Shown one piece after another: positions 5,530 through 11,703 of a stretch of DNA of 12,002 bases. This DNA comes from Lipingzhangella_A rawalii. GTDB taxonomy: Bacteria > Actinomycetota > Actinomycetes > Streptosporangiales > Streptosporangiaceae. Every line of letters begins with the position of its first letter. The first letter of the stretch is position 1. The notes beneath the pieces are model-generated. The model did not search any database, was not told where the DNA came from, and saw only the letters and a list, made by a program, of their open reading frames with translations. The translations under genes and the position numbers were made by a program. The stretch is from assembly GCF_031628175.1 (NCBI RefSeq), contig NZ_JAVLVT010000020.1:1-12002 (forward strand), in the 5' to 3' direction.

Positions 5530-7148
5530 CAACACCGGTCGATGACCAGCCGCGTGGGCGGGCCCCGACCGGGGCCCGCCCACGCGGTCGTTCTCTGAGC
5601 GCGCTCCGTTCCCTGGCGACGGTGCCGTTCGCCGTGAGGGTTCTGCCGCTCTACCTCCTCGCTTCCCTCGTCGTCGTTCTTGCACTGCTGCCGCTGGGAT
5701 ACCTGCTCGTGCGTTCCGCCGATGGGGGCTGGGGCACCATTGTTGACGTCCTCTTCCGCGAGCGCACGGCCTGGCTGATCCTTCGCAGTCTGGGACTGGC
5801 CGCAACCGTGACTCTGGGCTGCCTCGTGTTGGGGGTCGGGCTCGCCTGGGTGACCACCCGCAGCAACCTGCCCTGGCGCAGCGGCTGGCTGGTGGTTACC
5901 ACACTGCCGCTGGCCATCCCCAGCTACGTTGCCGCCTTCGTGTGGATCTCCGCGTTTCCCGGGCTCCACGGATTCGCCGGATCGGCGATCGTCCTCACCC
6001 TGTCCTGCTATCCCTACGTACTCCTGCCCGTCAGTGCCGCGCTCCACCGTGCCGACACCGACCAGGAGGAGGTGGCTCGATCCCTCGGAAAGGGGCCGGT
6101 GCGCACCTTCTTCCGCGTCACCCTGCCTCAGGTTCAACCCGCGGCAGCGGCCGGAGCCCTCCTCGCCGCCCTGTACGTGATCTCGGACTTCGGCGCCGTG
6201 TCGATCATGCGTTACGACGCGTTCACTCGGGTGATCTACACGTCCTACCGTGCCAGCTTCGACCGTACCCCGGCCGCGATTCTCGGGTGTGTGCTCATCG
6301 TGGCCACCCTGCTGATTCTGTGGGGCGAGAGTCGAGCCCGGGGGCGCTCCCGCTACGCGCGGGTTGGCTCCGGAGCGAGCCGCCGTACATCCCCGGTGCA
6401 GCTGGGCCCCTGGCGCCTCCCGGCGCTGGGAGTATGCCTGGTCGTCGCCGCGCTGGGTGTCGGTCTCCCCGTGGTGAGCATCGCGTTCTGGATGGTGCGG
6501 GGGACCTCCACCGGTATCGACGTTGCCGAGCTGGGCGGGGCTGCGAGCACAACACTGCTCGTGTCCGCTGCCGGGGCGATGCTGGCAACCCTGATGGCGT
6601 TGCCGGTCGGTGTCCTGGCGGCCCGCCACAGCGGAGTGGTGCCGCGGATGCTGGAGCGGGCAACCTGGGTCTCCTACTCCCTGCCCGGGGTGGTTGTGGC
6701 GCTGTCCCTCGTGTACTTCTCCGTGCGCTACGCCTATCCGCTGTACCAGCAGACCCCGCTGTTGGTCGCCGCCTACGCGGTGCTGTTCCTGCCCGCCGCG
6801 GTCGGGGCGGTCCGGTCCGCCGTGGCCCAGTCACCCCCGGTCCTGGAGGAGGTGGCCCGGTCCCTTGGCTCGCGGCGTTCGTCCGTGTTCCTGCGGATCA
6901 CCCTGCCCCTGGCCGCACAGGGCGTGGCAGCGGGGGCAGCGCTGGTCTTCCTGACCGCGATGAAGGAGCTGCCGGCGACGCTGATGCTCCGCCCCACAGG
7001 CATGGAAACGATGGCGACGCGCCTGTGGACCTACACCGAAGTCGGCGCGTACGGGGCAGCGGCCCCCTACGCGGCACTCCTGATCCTGTTGGCTGCCATA
7101 CCCGCCTACCTACTGGGACGTAGAGCGAACTCCATCGGAGGACACTGA
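5526..7148 (+). CDS. Ferric-iron ABC transporter permease, two fused domains (FbpB type)
   Basis: Integral membrane channel for the iron importer. The 540-aa chain contains two BPD_transp_1 (MetI-like) halves in tandem. Each carries the EAA loop that docks to the ATPase: EEVARSLGKGPVRTFFRVTL (181-200) and EEVARSLGSRRSSVFLRITL (441-460). Hydrophobic segments fit about 12 membrane helices, the first near residues 40-62. Fused permeases of this length are standard for the FbpB/SfuB group. The GTG at 5526 shares bases with the TGA of the upstream gene, suggesting translational coupling; no strong Shine-Dalgarno is visible. A perfect 17-bp hairpin covers codons 9-21. If that region is actually untranslated, GTG codons at 5622 or 5637 would be alternative starts, but neither has a ribosome binding site. 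Its own TGA shares one base with the ATPase ATG. Confidence 0.92.
   Translation: MTTPVDDQPRGRAPTGARPRGRSLSALRSLATVPFAVRVLPLYLLASLVVVLALLPLGYLLVRSADGGWGTIVDVLFRERTAWLILRSLGLAATVTLGCLVLGVGLAWVTTRSNLPWRSGWLVVTTLPLAIPSYVAAFVWISAFPGLHGFAGSAIVLTLSCYPYVLLPVSAALHRADTDQEEVARSLGKGPVRTFFRVTLPQVQPAAAAGALLAALYVISDFGAVSIMRYDAFTRVIYTSYRASFDRTPAAILGCVLIVATLLILWGESRARGRSRYARVGSGASRRTSPVQLGPWRLPALGVCLVVAALGVGLPVVSIAFWMVRGTSTGIDVAELGGAASTTLLVSAAGAMLATLMALPVGVLAARHSGVVPRMLERATWVSYSLPGVVVALSLVYFSVRYAYPLYQQTPLLVAAYAVLFLPAAVGAVRSAVAQSPPVLEEVARSLGSRRSSVFLRITLPLAAQGVAAGAALVFLTAMKELPATLMLRPTGMETMATRLWTYTEVGAYGAAAPYAALLILLAAIPAYLLGRRANSIGGH
5550..5587 (+). promoter_or_regulatory. Perfect 17-bp intercistronic hairpin (attenuator or mRNA stabiliser)
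   Basis: The arm ccgcgtgggcgggcccc (5550-5566) is exactly complementary to 5571-5587, with the 4-base loop gacc. It starts 21 bases after the stop of the binding-protein gene and lies within the first 21 codons of the permease gene. No T-run follows. Hairpins placed after a binding-protein gene commonly stabilise that message or cause partial termination, giving more binding protein than permease. That role here is inferred. Confidence 0.8.
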
Positions 7149-8200
7149 TGAGCACTCTCGTGGTGCGTGAACTGAGCAAGTCCTTCGGCCGCACGACCGT
7201 GCTGGACCGACTGGACCTGACCGTTCCGCGCGGTGCGCTCGCGGCCGTACTCGGCGCCTCGGGATGCGGCAAGACCACCTTGCTGCGGATTCTCGCCGGG
7301 TTCGAGCGCGCCGACGCGGGCACCGTCGAGGCAGACGGTCACCTCATCGGTTCGCGACAGCGCCACGTGCCTCCCGAGAAGCGCAGGATCGGCATCGTTC
7401 CCCAGGAAGGTGCCCTGTTTCCACACTTGACGGTCTGGAACAACGTCGCGTTCGGGCTGCCGCGGCGGGGGCGCGCGCAGCGCGTTCGTGAGGTTCTGGA
7501 TCTGGTTGGACTCGTGGACCTGGGCCGCCGGATGCCACACGAACTTTCGGGCGGGCAGCAGCAGCGTGTGGCACTGGCTCGGGCGCTCGCCCCGAACCCC
7601 AGCCTCGTCCTGTTGGACGAGCCGTTCAACGCCCTCGATCCGGGGCTACGTGCGGAGGTGCGCGCGGAGGTGCGCGCTGTGCTCCGGGATGCCGGGGCCA
7701 CCGGGGTGCTGGTGACCCACGACCAGGAGGAGGCCCTGTCCACCGCGGACATGGTCGCGTTGCTCCGCGGTGGGCACATCGTCCAGGCAGGAACCCCCCG
7801 GGATGTCTACACTCAGCCCCGAGACGTGACCACAGCCGGTTTCCTTGGGGAGACCGTCGTTCTCGACGGAAAAACGGAGGACGGACGTGTCGTGTGCCCG
7901 TTGGGTATCCTCCGTGCCCATTCGAACGGCGAGGCCACGAACTGCCCCGGCACGGTGGTCCTTCGCCCGGAGCAGCTCGTGCTCGACCCAGACAGTGGGG
8001 TGCCCGCACAGGTGAAGGACACTCAGTTTCAGGGGCACGACACCGTAGCCCGGTTGTGTCTGGCCGAATGCGGGACCGAGGTCAACGCTCGACTGCACGC
8101 CTACCCGCCCCCCGAGGTTGGATCCCGGGTTCGGGTGCGGGTCGCCGGCGAGGTGTCGTTTTTCCCGGGAACTGTGGAGCCACCCTCCACAGTGGGCTGA
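7148..8200 (+). CDS. Ferric-iron ABC transporter ATP-binding protein (FbpC type)
   Basis: Cytosolic ATPase that drives the iron importer by binding the two EAA loops of the fused permease. All motifs are intact: Walker A GASGCGKT (36-43), Q-loop Gln86 in VPQEGALFPHLTVWNNVAFG, signature LSGGQQQR (133-140), Walker B LVLLDEP (153-159), D-loop NALD and switch His191 in LVTHDQEEAL. Residues from about 235 to the end form a TOBE-type C-terminal domain (VVLRPEQLVLDP near 276-287), as in sugar and iron importers of this class. The length of 350 aa is normal. The ATG at 7148 overlaps the permease stop by one base and has GGAGGA at 7137-7142. It is the last gene of the operon. A 9-bp hairpin lies in its final codons. 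Confidence 0.93.
   Translation: MSTLVVRELSKSFGRTTVLDRLDLTVPRGALAAVLGASGCGKTTLLRILAGFERADAGTVEADGHLIGSRQRHVPPEKRRIGIVPQEGALFPHLTVWNNVAFGLPRRGRAQRVREVLDLVGLVDLGRRMPHELSGGQQQRVALARALAPNPSLVLLDEPFNALDPGLRAEVRAEVRAVLRDAGATGVLVTHDQEEALSTADMVALLRGGHIVQAGTPRDVYTQPRDVTTAGFLGETVVLDGKTEDGRVVCPLGILRAHSNGEATNCPGTVVLRPEQLVLDPDSGVPAQVKDTQFQGHDTVARLCLAECGTEVNARLHAYPPPEVGSRVRVRVAGEVSFFPGTVEPPSTVG
8171..8193 (+). terminator. Hairpin inside the last codons of the iron operon
   Basis: actgtggag (8171-8179) pairs perfectly with ctccacagt (8185-8193) around a 5-base loop. The stem ends 7 bases before the last base of the ATPase stop codon and 22 bases before the end of a converging small ORF. There is no T-run. 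A terminator for the iron operon is the simplest reading. Confidence 0.6.
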
Positions 8201-8214
8201 CTACGGTCCCCCGT

Positions 8215-8370
8215 TCATCCGGCGCGTCGCTCCCACACCGATCCCGCGCGCCGGTGTAGATCCGTGTCGTCGTCTCGGCCGTCCACGTCGGACGGAGTTT
8301 CCACGGCGTGGCGCGCCAGCGCCAGGAACTCCTCGTCGGTCATGGACGCCCAGTCAACTCGCTCGCTCAT
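8215..8370 (-). CDS. Small hypothetical protein, 51 aa, acidic
   Basis: An ORF on the minus strand from ATG at 8370 to TGA at 8217-8215. It begins MSERVDWASMTDEEFLALAR and continues with an Asp-rich middle (GRDDDTD) and an Arg-rich end. GGGGAAG lies about 10 bases upstream. The start is amphipathic and probably helical; there is no signal peptide, membrane segment or cysteine. It converges on the iron operon and lies in the same orientation as, and 118 bases downstream of, the coupled pair at 8489-9147. I do not recognise a family. Support is the ribosome binding site, gene-like composition and context only. Confidence 0.5.
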   Translation of the reverse strand: MSERVDWASMTDEEFLALARHAVETPSDVDGRDDDTDLHRRAGSVWERRAG

Positions 8371-8409
8371 GTCAGTGCGACTTCCCCGGAATCAAGATCA
8401 GTAAGCCTC

Positions 8410-8453
8410 CACACACCATTTGTTTGTGAAAGACCGATTCGCGGCGGTGTGTG
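8410..8453. other. 8-bp inverted repeat between small genes
   Basis: cacacacc (8410-8417) is exactly complementary to ggtgtgtg (8446-8453) with 28 bases between. It sits between the end of the 102-aa gene and the 51-aa gene and could terminate the former. The long loop makes this weak. Confidence 0.25.
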
Positions 8454-8488
8454 CTGGGACGTCGCAAGAGTTGAGACTGCGGTCCGGC

Positions 8489-8797
8489 TCAGCCCCCGCG
8501 GTTGATGCTCGCCCGACAGTCGGGACAGCGGCAGCGCTTGTTGTACCCCGTCACCGTTCCGTGTGGAAGCTCGGGATCCCGTTCGGCCAGGAGCGTCTCA
8601 TCGAGCTGCGCACCGAAGGATGTCAGAAGTCGCGCCGCGGCGAACACGCGACGCGGTTTGACCCCGAGGTCACGGGCGGCATCGTCCACATGCTCACCCT
8701 TGCGTAGCCGCGCGATCAGGCGGGAGCGCAGAGACGGAGGTAGCTCCTCCGTCGCGGCTGCGATCAACTGCTCGGTGTCGTCCATCGGATAGCTCAT
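8489..8797 (-). CDS. Small putative DNA-binding protein, HTH plus C-terminal Cys motif (102 aa)
   Basis: I recognise no named family. Residues about 22-58 (from SLRSRLIARL, through HVDDAARDLGVKPRRVFAAA) look like a helix-turn-helix of the kind found in phage and small actinobacterial regulators. The C-terminus has HGTVTGYNKRCRCPDCR with His79, Cys89, Cys91 and Cys94, suggesting a bound metal; similar HGTxxGYxxxCRCxxC endings recur, from memory, in small actinobacterial and phage proteins. The ATG at 8797 is preferred to a TTG at 8800 because GAGGA lies about 6-7 bases upstream. It shares one base with the TGA of the 116-aa gene, so the two are probably co-translated. A DNA-binding role is inferred. 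Confidence 0.72.
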   Translation of the reverse strand: MSYPMDDTEQLIAAATEELPPSLRSRLIARLRKGEHVDDAARDLGVKPRRVFAAARLLTSFGAQLDETLLAERDPELPHGTVTGYNKRCRCPDCRASINRGG

Positions 8798-9147
8798 CAA
8801 GATCCTCGTAATTCACGCCACTCCGGGCCGAGAGCGGCCGGACCGCGGGTAAGGCGGCGGGCATCTGACGGCGGGCACCGCGGCATACGCGCCGCTGCCC
8901 CCTTCGCTTCGGTGGCCGACAGTTCGGGTTCCGCCCGCCACCTGAATCGTATGTCCGGATACTCCTCGTCCGGGCACAGGCACCGCCCCGCACGAGGACC
9001 CGAGACGGTGGCCGGTGCCGGGCTCGCGCCGGTGCATCGCACGTCTCCGTAGGAATTCTGTCGGTACATACGGATTGCCTCAGCCGCCCACGGGTGGTTC
9101 TCTAGTGCCACACGGGCAGTACACAGCGTGCATGGAACTGTTGCCAT
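8797..9147 (-). CDS. Small cysteine-containing hypothetical protein, 116 aa
   Basis: The first gene of a coupled pair on the minus strand. It starts at ATG 9147 with AGGA about 8 bases upstream. Cysteines fall at 6 and 9 (CTLC), 38, 56 and 58 (CLC) and 91, a spacing that could bind zinc but matches no family I can name. Aromatic and charged residues near 17-30 (NHPWAAEAIRMYRQ) look like a structured helix; the middle and end are Pro/Ala/Arg-rich. Its TGA overlaps the ATG of the 102-aa gene (TGATG). Its start codon overlaps that of the XRE regulator on the other strand, so one of the two starts may be wrong, or the promoters lie inside each other's coding region. Function unknown. Confidence 0.6.
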   Translation of the reverse strand: MATVPCTLCTARVALENHPWAAEAIRMYRQNSYGDVRCTGASPAPATVSGPRAGRCLCPDEEYPDIRFRWRAEPELSATEAKGAAARMPRCPPSDARRLTRGPAALGPEWRELRGS

Positions 9148-9973
9148 GACCAGTCCTACGGTCCGACGTCGCCGCCTGTCCTCCGAGCTGCGGCGGCGAC
9201 GCATGCAAGCAGGTCTGACTCTCAGCGACGTCGCGGACGAGCTTGACTGGTCGCCTGCGAAACTCGGCCATATCGAAACCGGAATCCGCAAGTGGCCCTC
9301 GGTTGTGGAGGTCGCCGCGCTGCTCCAGCTCTATGGCGTGACCGGAGGCCAGCGAGAGGCCATCCTCACGATGGTGCGCCAGTCCCGGCTACGCCCATGG
9401 TGGACCGACTACCAGGATGTGGTCTCGTCAGCCTACGTCGGTAATGAGGCCGGGGCCGTTGCCATCGACACCTACGGCGGCATGCTGATTCCCGACCTTC
9501 TCCAGGTGCCCGAATACACCGCAGCCATGGCCCGCGGTCTCGGACGAACCGGCCCCGCCGTCGATCGAACTGTGGCCGCCGTCCTCAAGCGTCAGCAGCT
9601 CCTCGACCGCGAGGGAATGGCCCGGTACGAAGCCATCCTGGACGAGGACGCACTGCGGCGGGTCGCCCCGGAGATCCAGCGTCTCCAACTTGGGCGGCTG
9701 ATCGAGGAAGCCGGCGGGCACGGGCCGGTGTCACTACGATTCATCCCCACCTCCGCCGGGCCACACCGGGGAAGCTCGGGACCCTTCACCCTCTTCGAAT
9801 TCGAGTCGGACGAATCTGCCCTGGCCTATGTTGCCGATCCCAGCGGCGGGCACATCCTGGAAACGGAGGATGGGGTCGCGGACTGTCGGGCCTTGTGGAA
9901 CGAGCTGTGTCGCCTGGCCCACCCACCCGAGACAACGGTGCGGACCCTCAACCGGCTCTCCCTACTGGCCTGA
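9146..9973 (+). CDS. XRE-family regulator with DUF5753 ligand-like domain
   Basis: A transcription regulator of the large actinomycete group with an N-terminal Cro/XRE helix-turn-helix (about residues 7-62, VRRRRLSSELRRRRMQAGLT through DWSPAKLGHIETG) and a C-terminal DUF5753 domain (about 90-270, with TYGGMLIPDLLQVPEYTAAM and VSLRFIPTSAGPH). The length of 275 aa is normal. The ATG at 9146 fits the family N-terminus; GTG at 9128 would add six residues. A GGAA lies about 9 bases before the ATG. Such genes are usually followed by a short DUF397 gene and often sit near an RsbW-like ATPase; here no DUF397 gene follows, and the only such ATPase is 1.2 kb away beyond a tRNA. A strong terminator follows 29 bases after the stop. 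Its targets are unknown; the overlapping divergent gene pair is the obvious candidate. Confidence 0.9.
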   Translation: MTSPTVRRRRLSSELRRRRMQAGLTLSDVADELDWSPAKLGHIETGIRKWPSVVEVAALLQLYGVTGGQREAILTMVRQSRLRPWWTDYQDVVSSAYVGNEAGAVAIDTYGGMLIPDLLQVPEYTAAMARGLGRTGPAVDRTVAAVLKRQQLLDREGMARYEAILDEDALRRVAPEIQRLQLGRLIEEAGGHGPVSLRFIPTSAGPHRGSSGPFTLFEFESDESALAYVADPSGGHILETEDGVADCRALWNELCRLAHPPETTVRTLNRLSLLA

Positions 9974-10002
9974 ACCGGCCACCCCAACCACCCACCACCG
10001 CG

Positions 10003-10032
10003 GCACGGCTGCTCGTTTACGAGCAGCCGTGC
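10003..10032 (+). terminator. Terminator of the XRE regulator gene
   Basis: gcacggctgctcgt (10003-10016) is perfectly complementary to acgagcagccgtgc (10019-10032), a 14-bp stem with a 2-base tt centre (a real loop would be 4-6 bases). It lies 29 bases after the regulator stop. It has no T-run, but is stable enough to end transcripts in either direction. Confidence 0.85.
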
Positions 10033-10303
10033 AGGTCAGCATGCCCAAGGAACGCCAGCGATATGGACCGGAACAAGCTGGGGTGGTGCTGCCGTGTCAT
10101 AGACGAATGGCTTGCTAGGCTGCTATCGATGAATCCGTGACGTTCAGACCACAGACACGGCCGACAGGCGCGGGGACACGGGCGCCACACCGGCGGAAGT
10201 CCCCCGGGACCCACAGCCGGACATCGGTACCCGTGGGCCGTGTCGCTGCGACGTACAGCTAGGATTCGACCAGATATCCGTGAGGGAAGAAGGGGACCAC
10301 ACC
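10033..10303. other. Gap between the regulator terminator and the DLW-39 gene
   Basis: No supported gene. Two tiny overlapping frames (from ATG 10041 and ATG 10063, about 25 aa each) have no family resemblance, and no DUF397-like sequence is present. A possible -10 TAGGAT lies at 10260-10265 before the DLW-39 gene, without a clear -35. Confidence 0.5.
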
Positions 10304-10426
10304 GTGAAGAAGCTGATTGTCTTGGCGCTCGTGGCCCTGGGGGCGTTCGTTATCTACCGCAAGCTTCAGGCCGACCGGGCCGAGATGGACCTGTGGAGCG
10401 AAGCGGGCGCCGCCAGCGACAACTGA
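10304..10426 (+). CDS. DLW-39 family small membrane protein
   Basis: A 40-aa protein reading MKKLIVLALVALGAFVIYRK, then a charged stretch holding the family-defining Asp-Leu-Trp (DLW, residues 29-31), then an Ala-rich end. The N-terminal 18 residues form one membrane segment with a short positively charged start. The GTG at 10304 has AAGGGG about 9 bases upstream. DLW-39 proteins are about 39 residues long, found across Actinobacteria near the gyrA and tRNA-Ile/Ala region, and have no known function. The tRNA-Ala gene downstream agrees with that setting. Family assignment is from sequence features and context. Confidence 0.88.
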   Translation: MKKLIVLALVALGAFVIYRKLQADRAEMDLWSEAGAASDN

Positions 10427-10673
10427 GAAACCACGTGACGGTCAGCCACGGCGCGTAGCAACGGGCCGCTGCCGTCGCGTGGGCTCCCTCCGGGGATTGC
10501 CGCATCATCACGTTCAGGGGCCGCACCGGCCGCAACCCTGATCCGGTGCGGCCACATGCGTGTGAGATCCACGAGCGTGCCGACGTGTTCTATGATCTCG
10601 GATCATGTGCACACACCGGTGTCGCCCACCAGGTATGCTCGCATGCGGATCCTGTGAGGGATCATCTAACGAC
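10427..10673. other. Leader region between DLW-39 and tRNA-Ala
   Basis: No gene. The region holds a strong hairpin at 10519-10553, which probably terminates the DLW-39 transcript, and -10-like hexamers TATGAT (10591-10596) and TATGCT (10634-10639). The latter is well placed for a tRNA transcript starting near 10646. A 10-bp palindrome acaccggtgt lies at 10613-10622. Confidence 0.5.
10519..10553 (+). terminator. Terminator hairpin after DLW-39
   Basis: ggccgcaccgg (10519-10529) pairs perfectly with ccggtgcggcc (10543-10553) over 11 bp around a 13-base loop. A competing stem, tcaggg (10514-10519) with ccctga (10536-10541), would use one base of the 5' arm and part of the loop. Confidence 0.65.
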
Positions 10674-10749
10674 GGGGCCATAGCTCAGCTGGCAGAGCGC
10701 TGGTTTTGCATACCAGAGGTCAGGGGTTCGACTCCCCTTGGCTCCACCA
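10674..10749 (+). tRNA. tRNA-Ala (anticodon TGC)
   Basis: A 76-base cloverleaf including an encoded CCA end. The acceptor arm GGGGCCA pairs with TGGCTCC and carries the alanine identity pair G3-U70. The anticodon stem CTGGT/ACCAG (10700-10704 and 10712-10716) closes loop TTTGCAT with anticodon TGC at 10707-10709. The T loop has GGTTCGACTCC. The gene follows DLW-39, as is usual in Actinobacteria. tRNA 3' ends are common integration sites, but no integrase or repeated tRNA end is seen in the window. Confidence 0.97.
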
Positions 10750-10812
10750 AATACGCAGGTGAGGCCGTCAGTTTGGCCTGAGTGGCGGTGATTGAATCGC
10801 CGCCCGCGCCGT

Positions 10813-10829
10813 CGCCGCCGCAGGCGGCG
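10813..10829 (+). terminator. Candidate terminator of the tRNA transcript
   Basis: cgccgcc (10813-10819) pairs with ggcggcg (10823-10829) around a 3-base loop, 63 bases after the tRNA. There is no T-run. Confidence 0.45.
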
Positions 10830-10901
10830 TCGGGCGCTGGTCGCCCTCCGCCGCATGACGGCCAGTGGGCCGGTTGGGGCCGCTGTTCCTACCGTGTGTC
10901 G

Positions 10902-10936
10902 CCCCCATCGGCTTTTCCTCACCCCCATTGGCTTTT
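10902..10936. repeat. Imperfect direct repeat, 15 of a 20-base period
   Basis: cccccatcggctttt (10902-10916) and cccccattggctttt (10922-10936) differ at one base. Their role is unknown. Confidence 0.7.
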
Positions 10937-11031
10937 GAGGGCTCTCATCGTCTGGGGGGTGGCCCCGAGGCGCCAGGGCGGCCTCAGGCCCACCCAGCCC
11001 GGTTGGGGAAGGACACGGAACCGGGCCGGGC

Positions 11032-11062
11032 GGGGGCTGGAGGGTTTGGCGGGTGTGTGGGG
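11032..11062 (+). other. G-quadruplex motif
   Basis: Four runs of at least three G at 11032-11036, 11042-11044, 11051-11053 and 11059-11062 are separated by loops of 5, 6 and 5 bases, which meets the usual G3+N1-7 rule on the plus strand. Confidence 0.55.
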
Positions 11063-11138
11063 TGGTGTGGCTTGCCCCGGCGCGGCTGGGGGCCGTGTGG
11101 GGTGCGTGTCACCATTCGGGTGGGGTGCTGTGTGGTGT

Positions 11139-11163
11139 GGGGTTAGGGCGGGTGCGGGGTGGG
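11139..11163 (+). other. Short-loop G-quadruplex motif at the stop codon of the HATPase gene
   Basis: G-runs at 11139-11142, 11146-11148, 11150-11152, 11156-11159 and 11161-11163 have loops of 3, 1, 3 and 1 bases. The tta of the first loop is the reverse complement of the TAA stop of the minus-strand gene. The G-rich strand is the template for that gene. Confidence 0.6.
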
Positions 11164-11703
11164 CGCGGCGCCGGTGCTCGTTGGGGCGGCACCCTGGGCT
11201 GTGCTGGCGGGTTGGTGGGTGAGGTCGGCGGTGACGGTGCGGCCCGAATTGTCGCCGCGGGAGAACCAGCGCTGTGCCAGGTGGTCCACTAACGCGAGTC
11301 CGCGGCCGTGTTCGGCGTCGGGGTCGGGGCAGCGCACTATGGGGCCTGGTGCGCCGGCGTCGTCCCAGCTATCCCCGTGTGGGGATGAGCCACCGGTTCG
11401 CGAGACCGTGCCGGCATCCGTGACTTCCACACGGATGCGGCGGGGGGTGAGGAACAGGCGGAGGTGAACCCGCCCCAGGATCGCCCGCAGTCGGGCTTCG
11501 GCCCGCCCGGTCGTGTCGTGCTCGCTGCCGCCGCTGGTGGTGTGGTGCAGCGCGTTGGTGACCAGCTCACTGATCACCAGTTGGGTGTCCCCGATCGCTT
11601 CGTCGTCGGTGATGCGGGGGGTGAGGATCTCGGTGGCCCAGGCGCGGGCGTGGGCCGCGCTGGCGGGGATGCCGGGGAAGGTGCGGATGAACAACTCACA
11701 CAT
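11143..11703 (-). CDS. RsbW-like ATP-binding protein (HATPase_c, anti-sigma kinase type)
   Basis: A 186-aa protein with the GHKL ATP-binding fold of the RsbW/SpoIIAB group: N-box ELVTNALHH (46-54), G1 box VTDAGT (94-99) and G2 box HGRGLALVDHLAQRW (132-146). In Actinobacteria this family covers anti-sigma serine kinases and many proteins of unknown target encoded beside XRE/DUF397 genes. The C-terminal 22 residues are a Pro/Ala/Thr-rich tail without structure. The ATG at 11703 is chosen because it fits the family N-terminus (MCELFIRTFPGIPASAAHAR) and has GGGG upstream; the open frame extends further, but with Pro/Arg-rich noise. It overlaps the end of the upstream 99-aa gene by 8 bases, so the two form an operon. 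No cognate sigma or anti-anti-sigma factor is visible. Confidence 0.87.
   Translation of the reverse strand: MCELFIRTFPGIPASAAHARAWATEILTPRITDDEAIGDTQLVISELVTNALHHTTSGGSEHDTTGRAEARLRAILGRVHLRLFLTPRRIRVEVTDAGTVSRTGGSSPHGDSWDDAGAPGPIVRCPDPDAEHGRGLALVDHLAQRWFSRGDNSGRTVTADLTHQPASTAQGAAPTSTGAAPTPHPP

Larger units (their letters stand above)
10830..11142. other. Gene-free, G-rich stretch between tRNA-Ala and the HATPase gene
   Basis: No supported gene. Open frames on the plus strand are long only because the DNA is G/T-rich; they are Gly/Trp/Cys-rich and lack ribosome binding sites. The stretch contains a 20-base direct repeat (10902-10941) and quadruplex-type G-runs (11032-11062, with another at 11139-11163). 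Confidence 0.6.

Noticed and set aside
5241..6629. 462-aa minus-strand ORF
   Set aside because: It lies antisense to the iron binding-protein and permease genes, is Gly/His/Gln/Arg-rich, and overlaps genes with complete family motifs.
5942..7123. 393-aa plus-strand ORF in another frame
   Set aside because: It is an out-of-frame shadow of the permease, which shows two EAA motifs in its own frame.
10041..10140. Two ~25-aa frames that might have been a DUF397 remnant
   Set aside because: Neither shows the WxKSS-type motif or any other DUF397 feature.
10662..10928. Minus-strand ORF containing GAKGSRTPDLWYAKPALCQL
   Set aside because: It is the antisense translation of the tRNA-Ala gene, a known annotation artefact.
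10782..11222. Plus-strand 146-aa ORF after the tRNA
   Set aside because: Gly/Trp/Cys-rich product of G/T-rich DNA with no ribosome binding site; overlaps the HATPase gene on the other strand.
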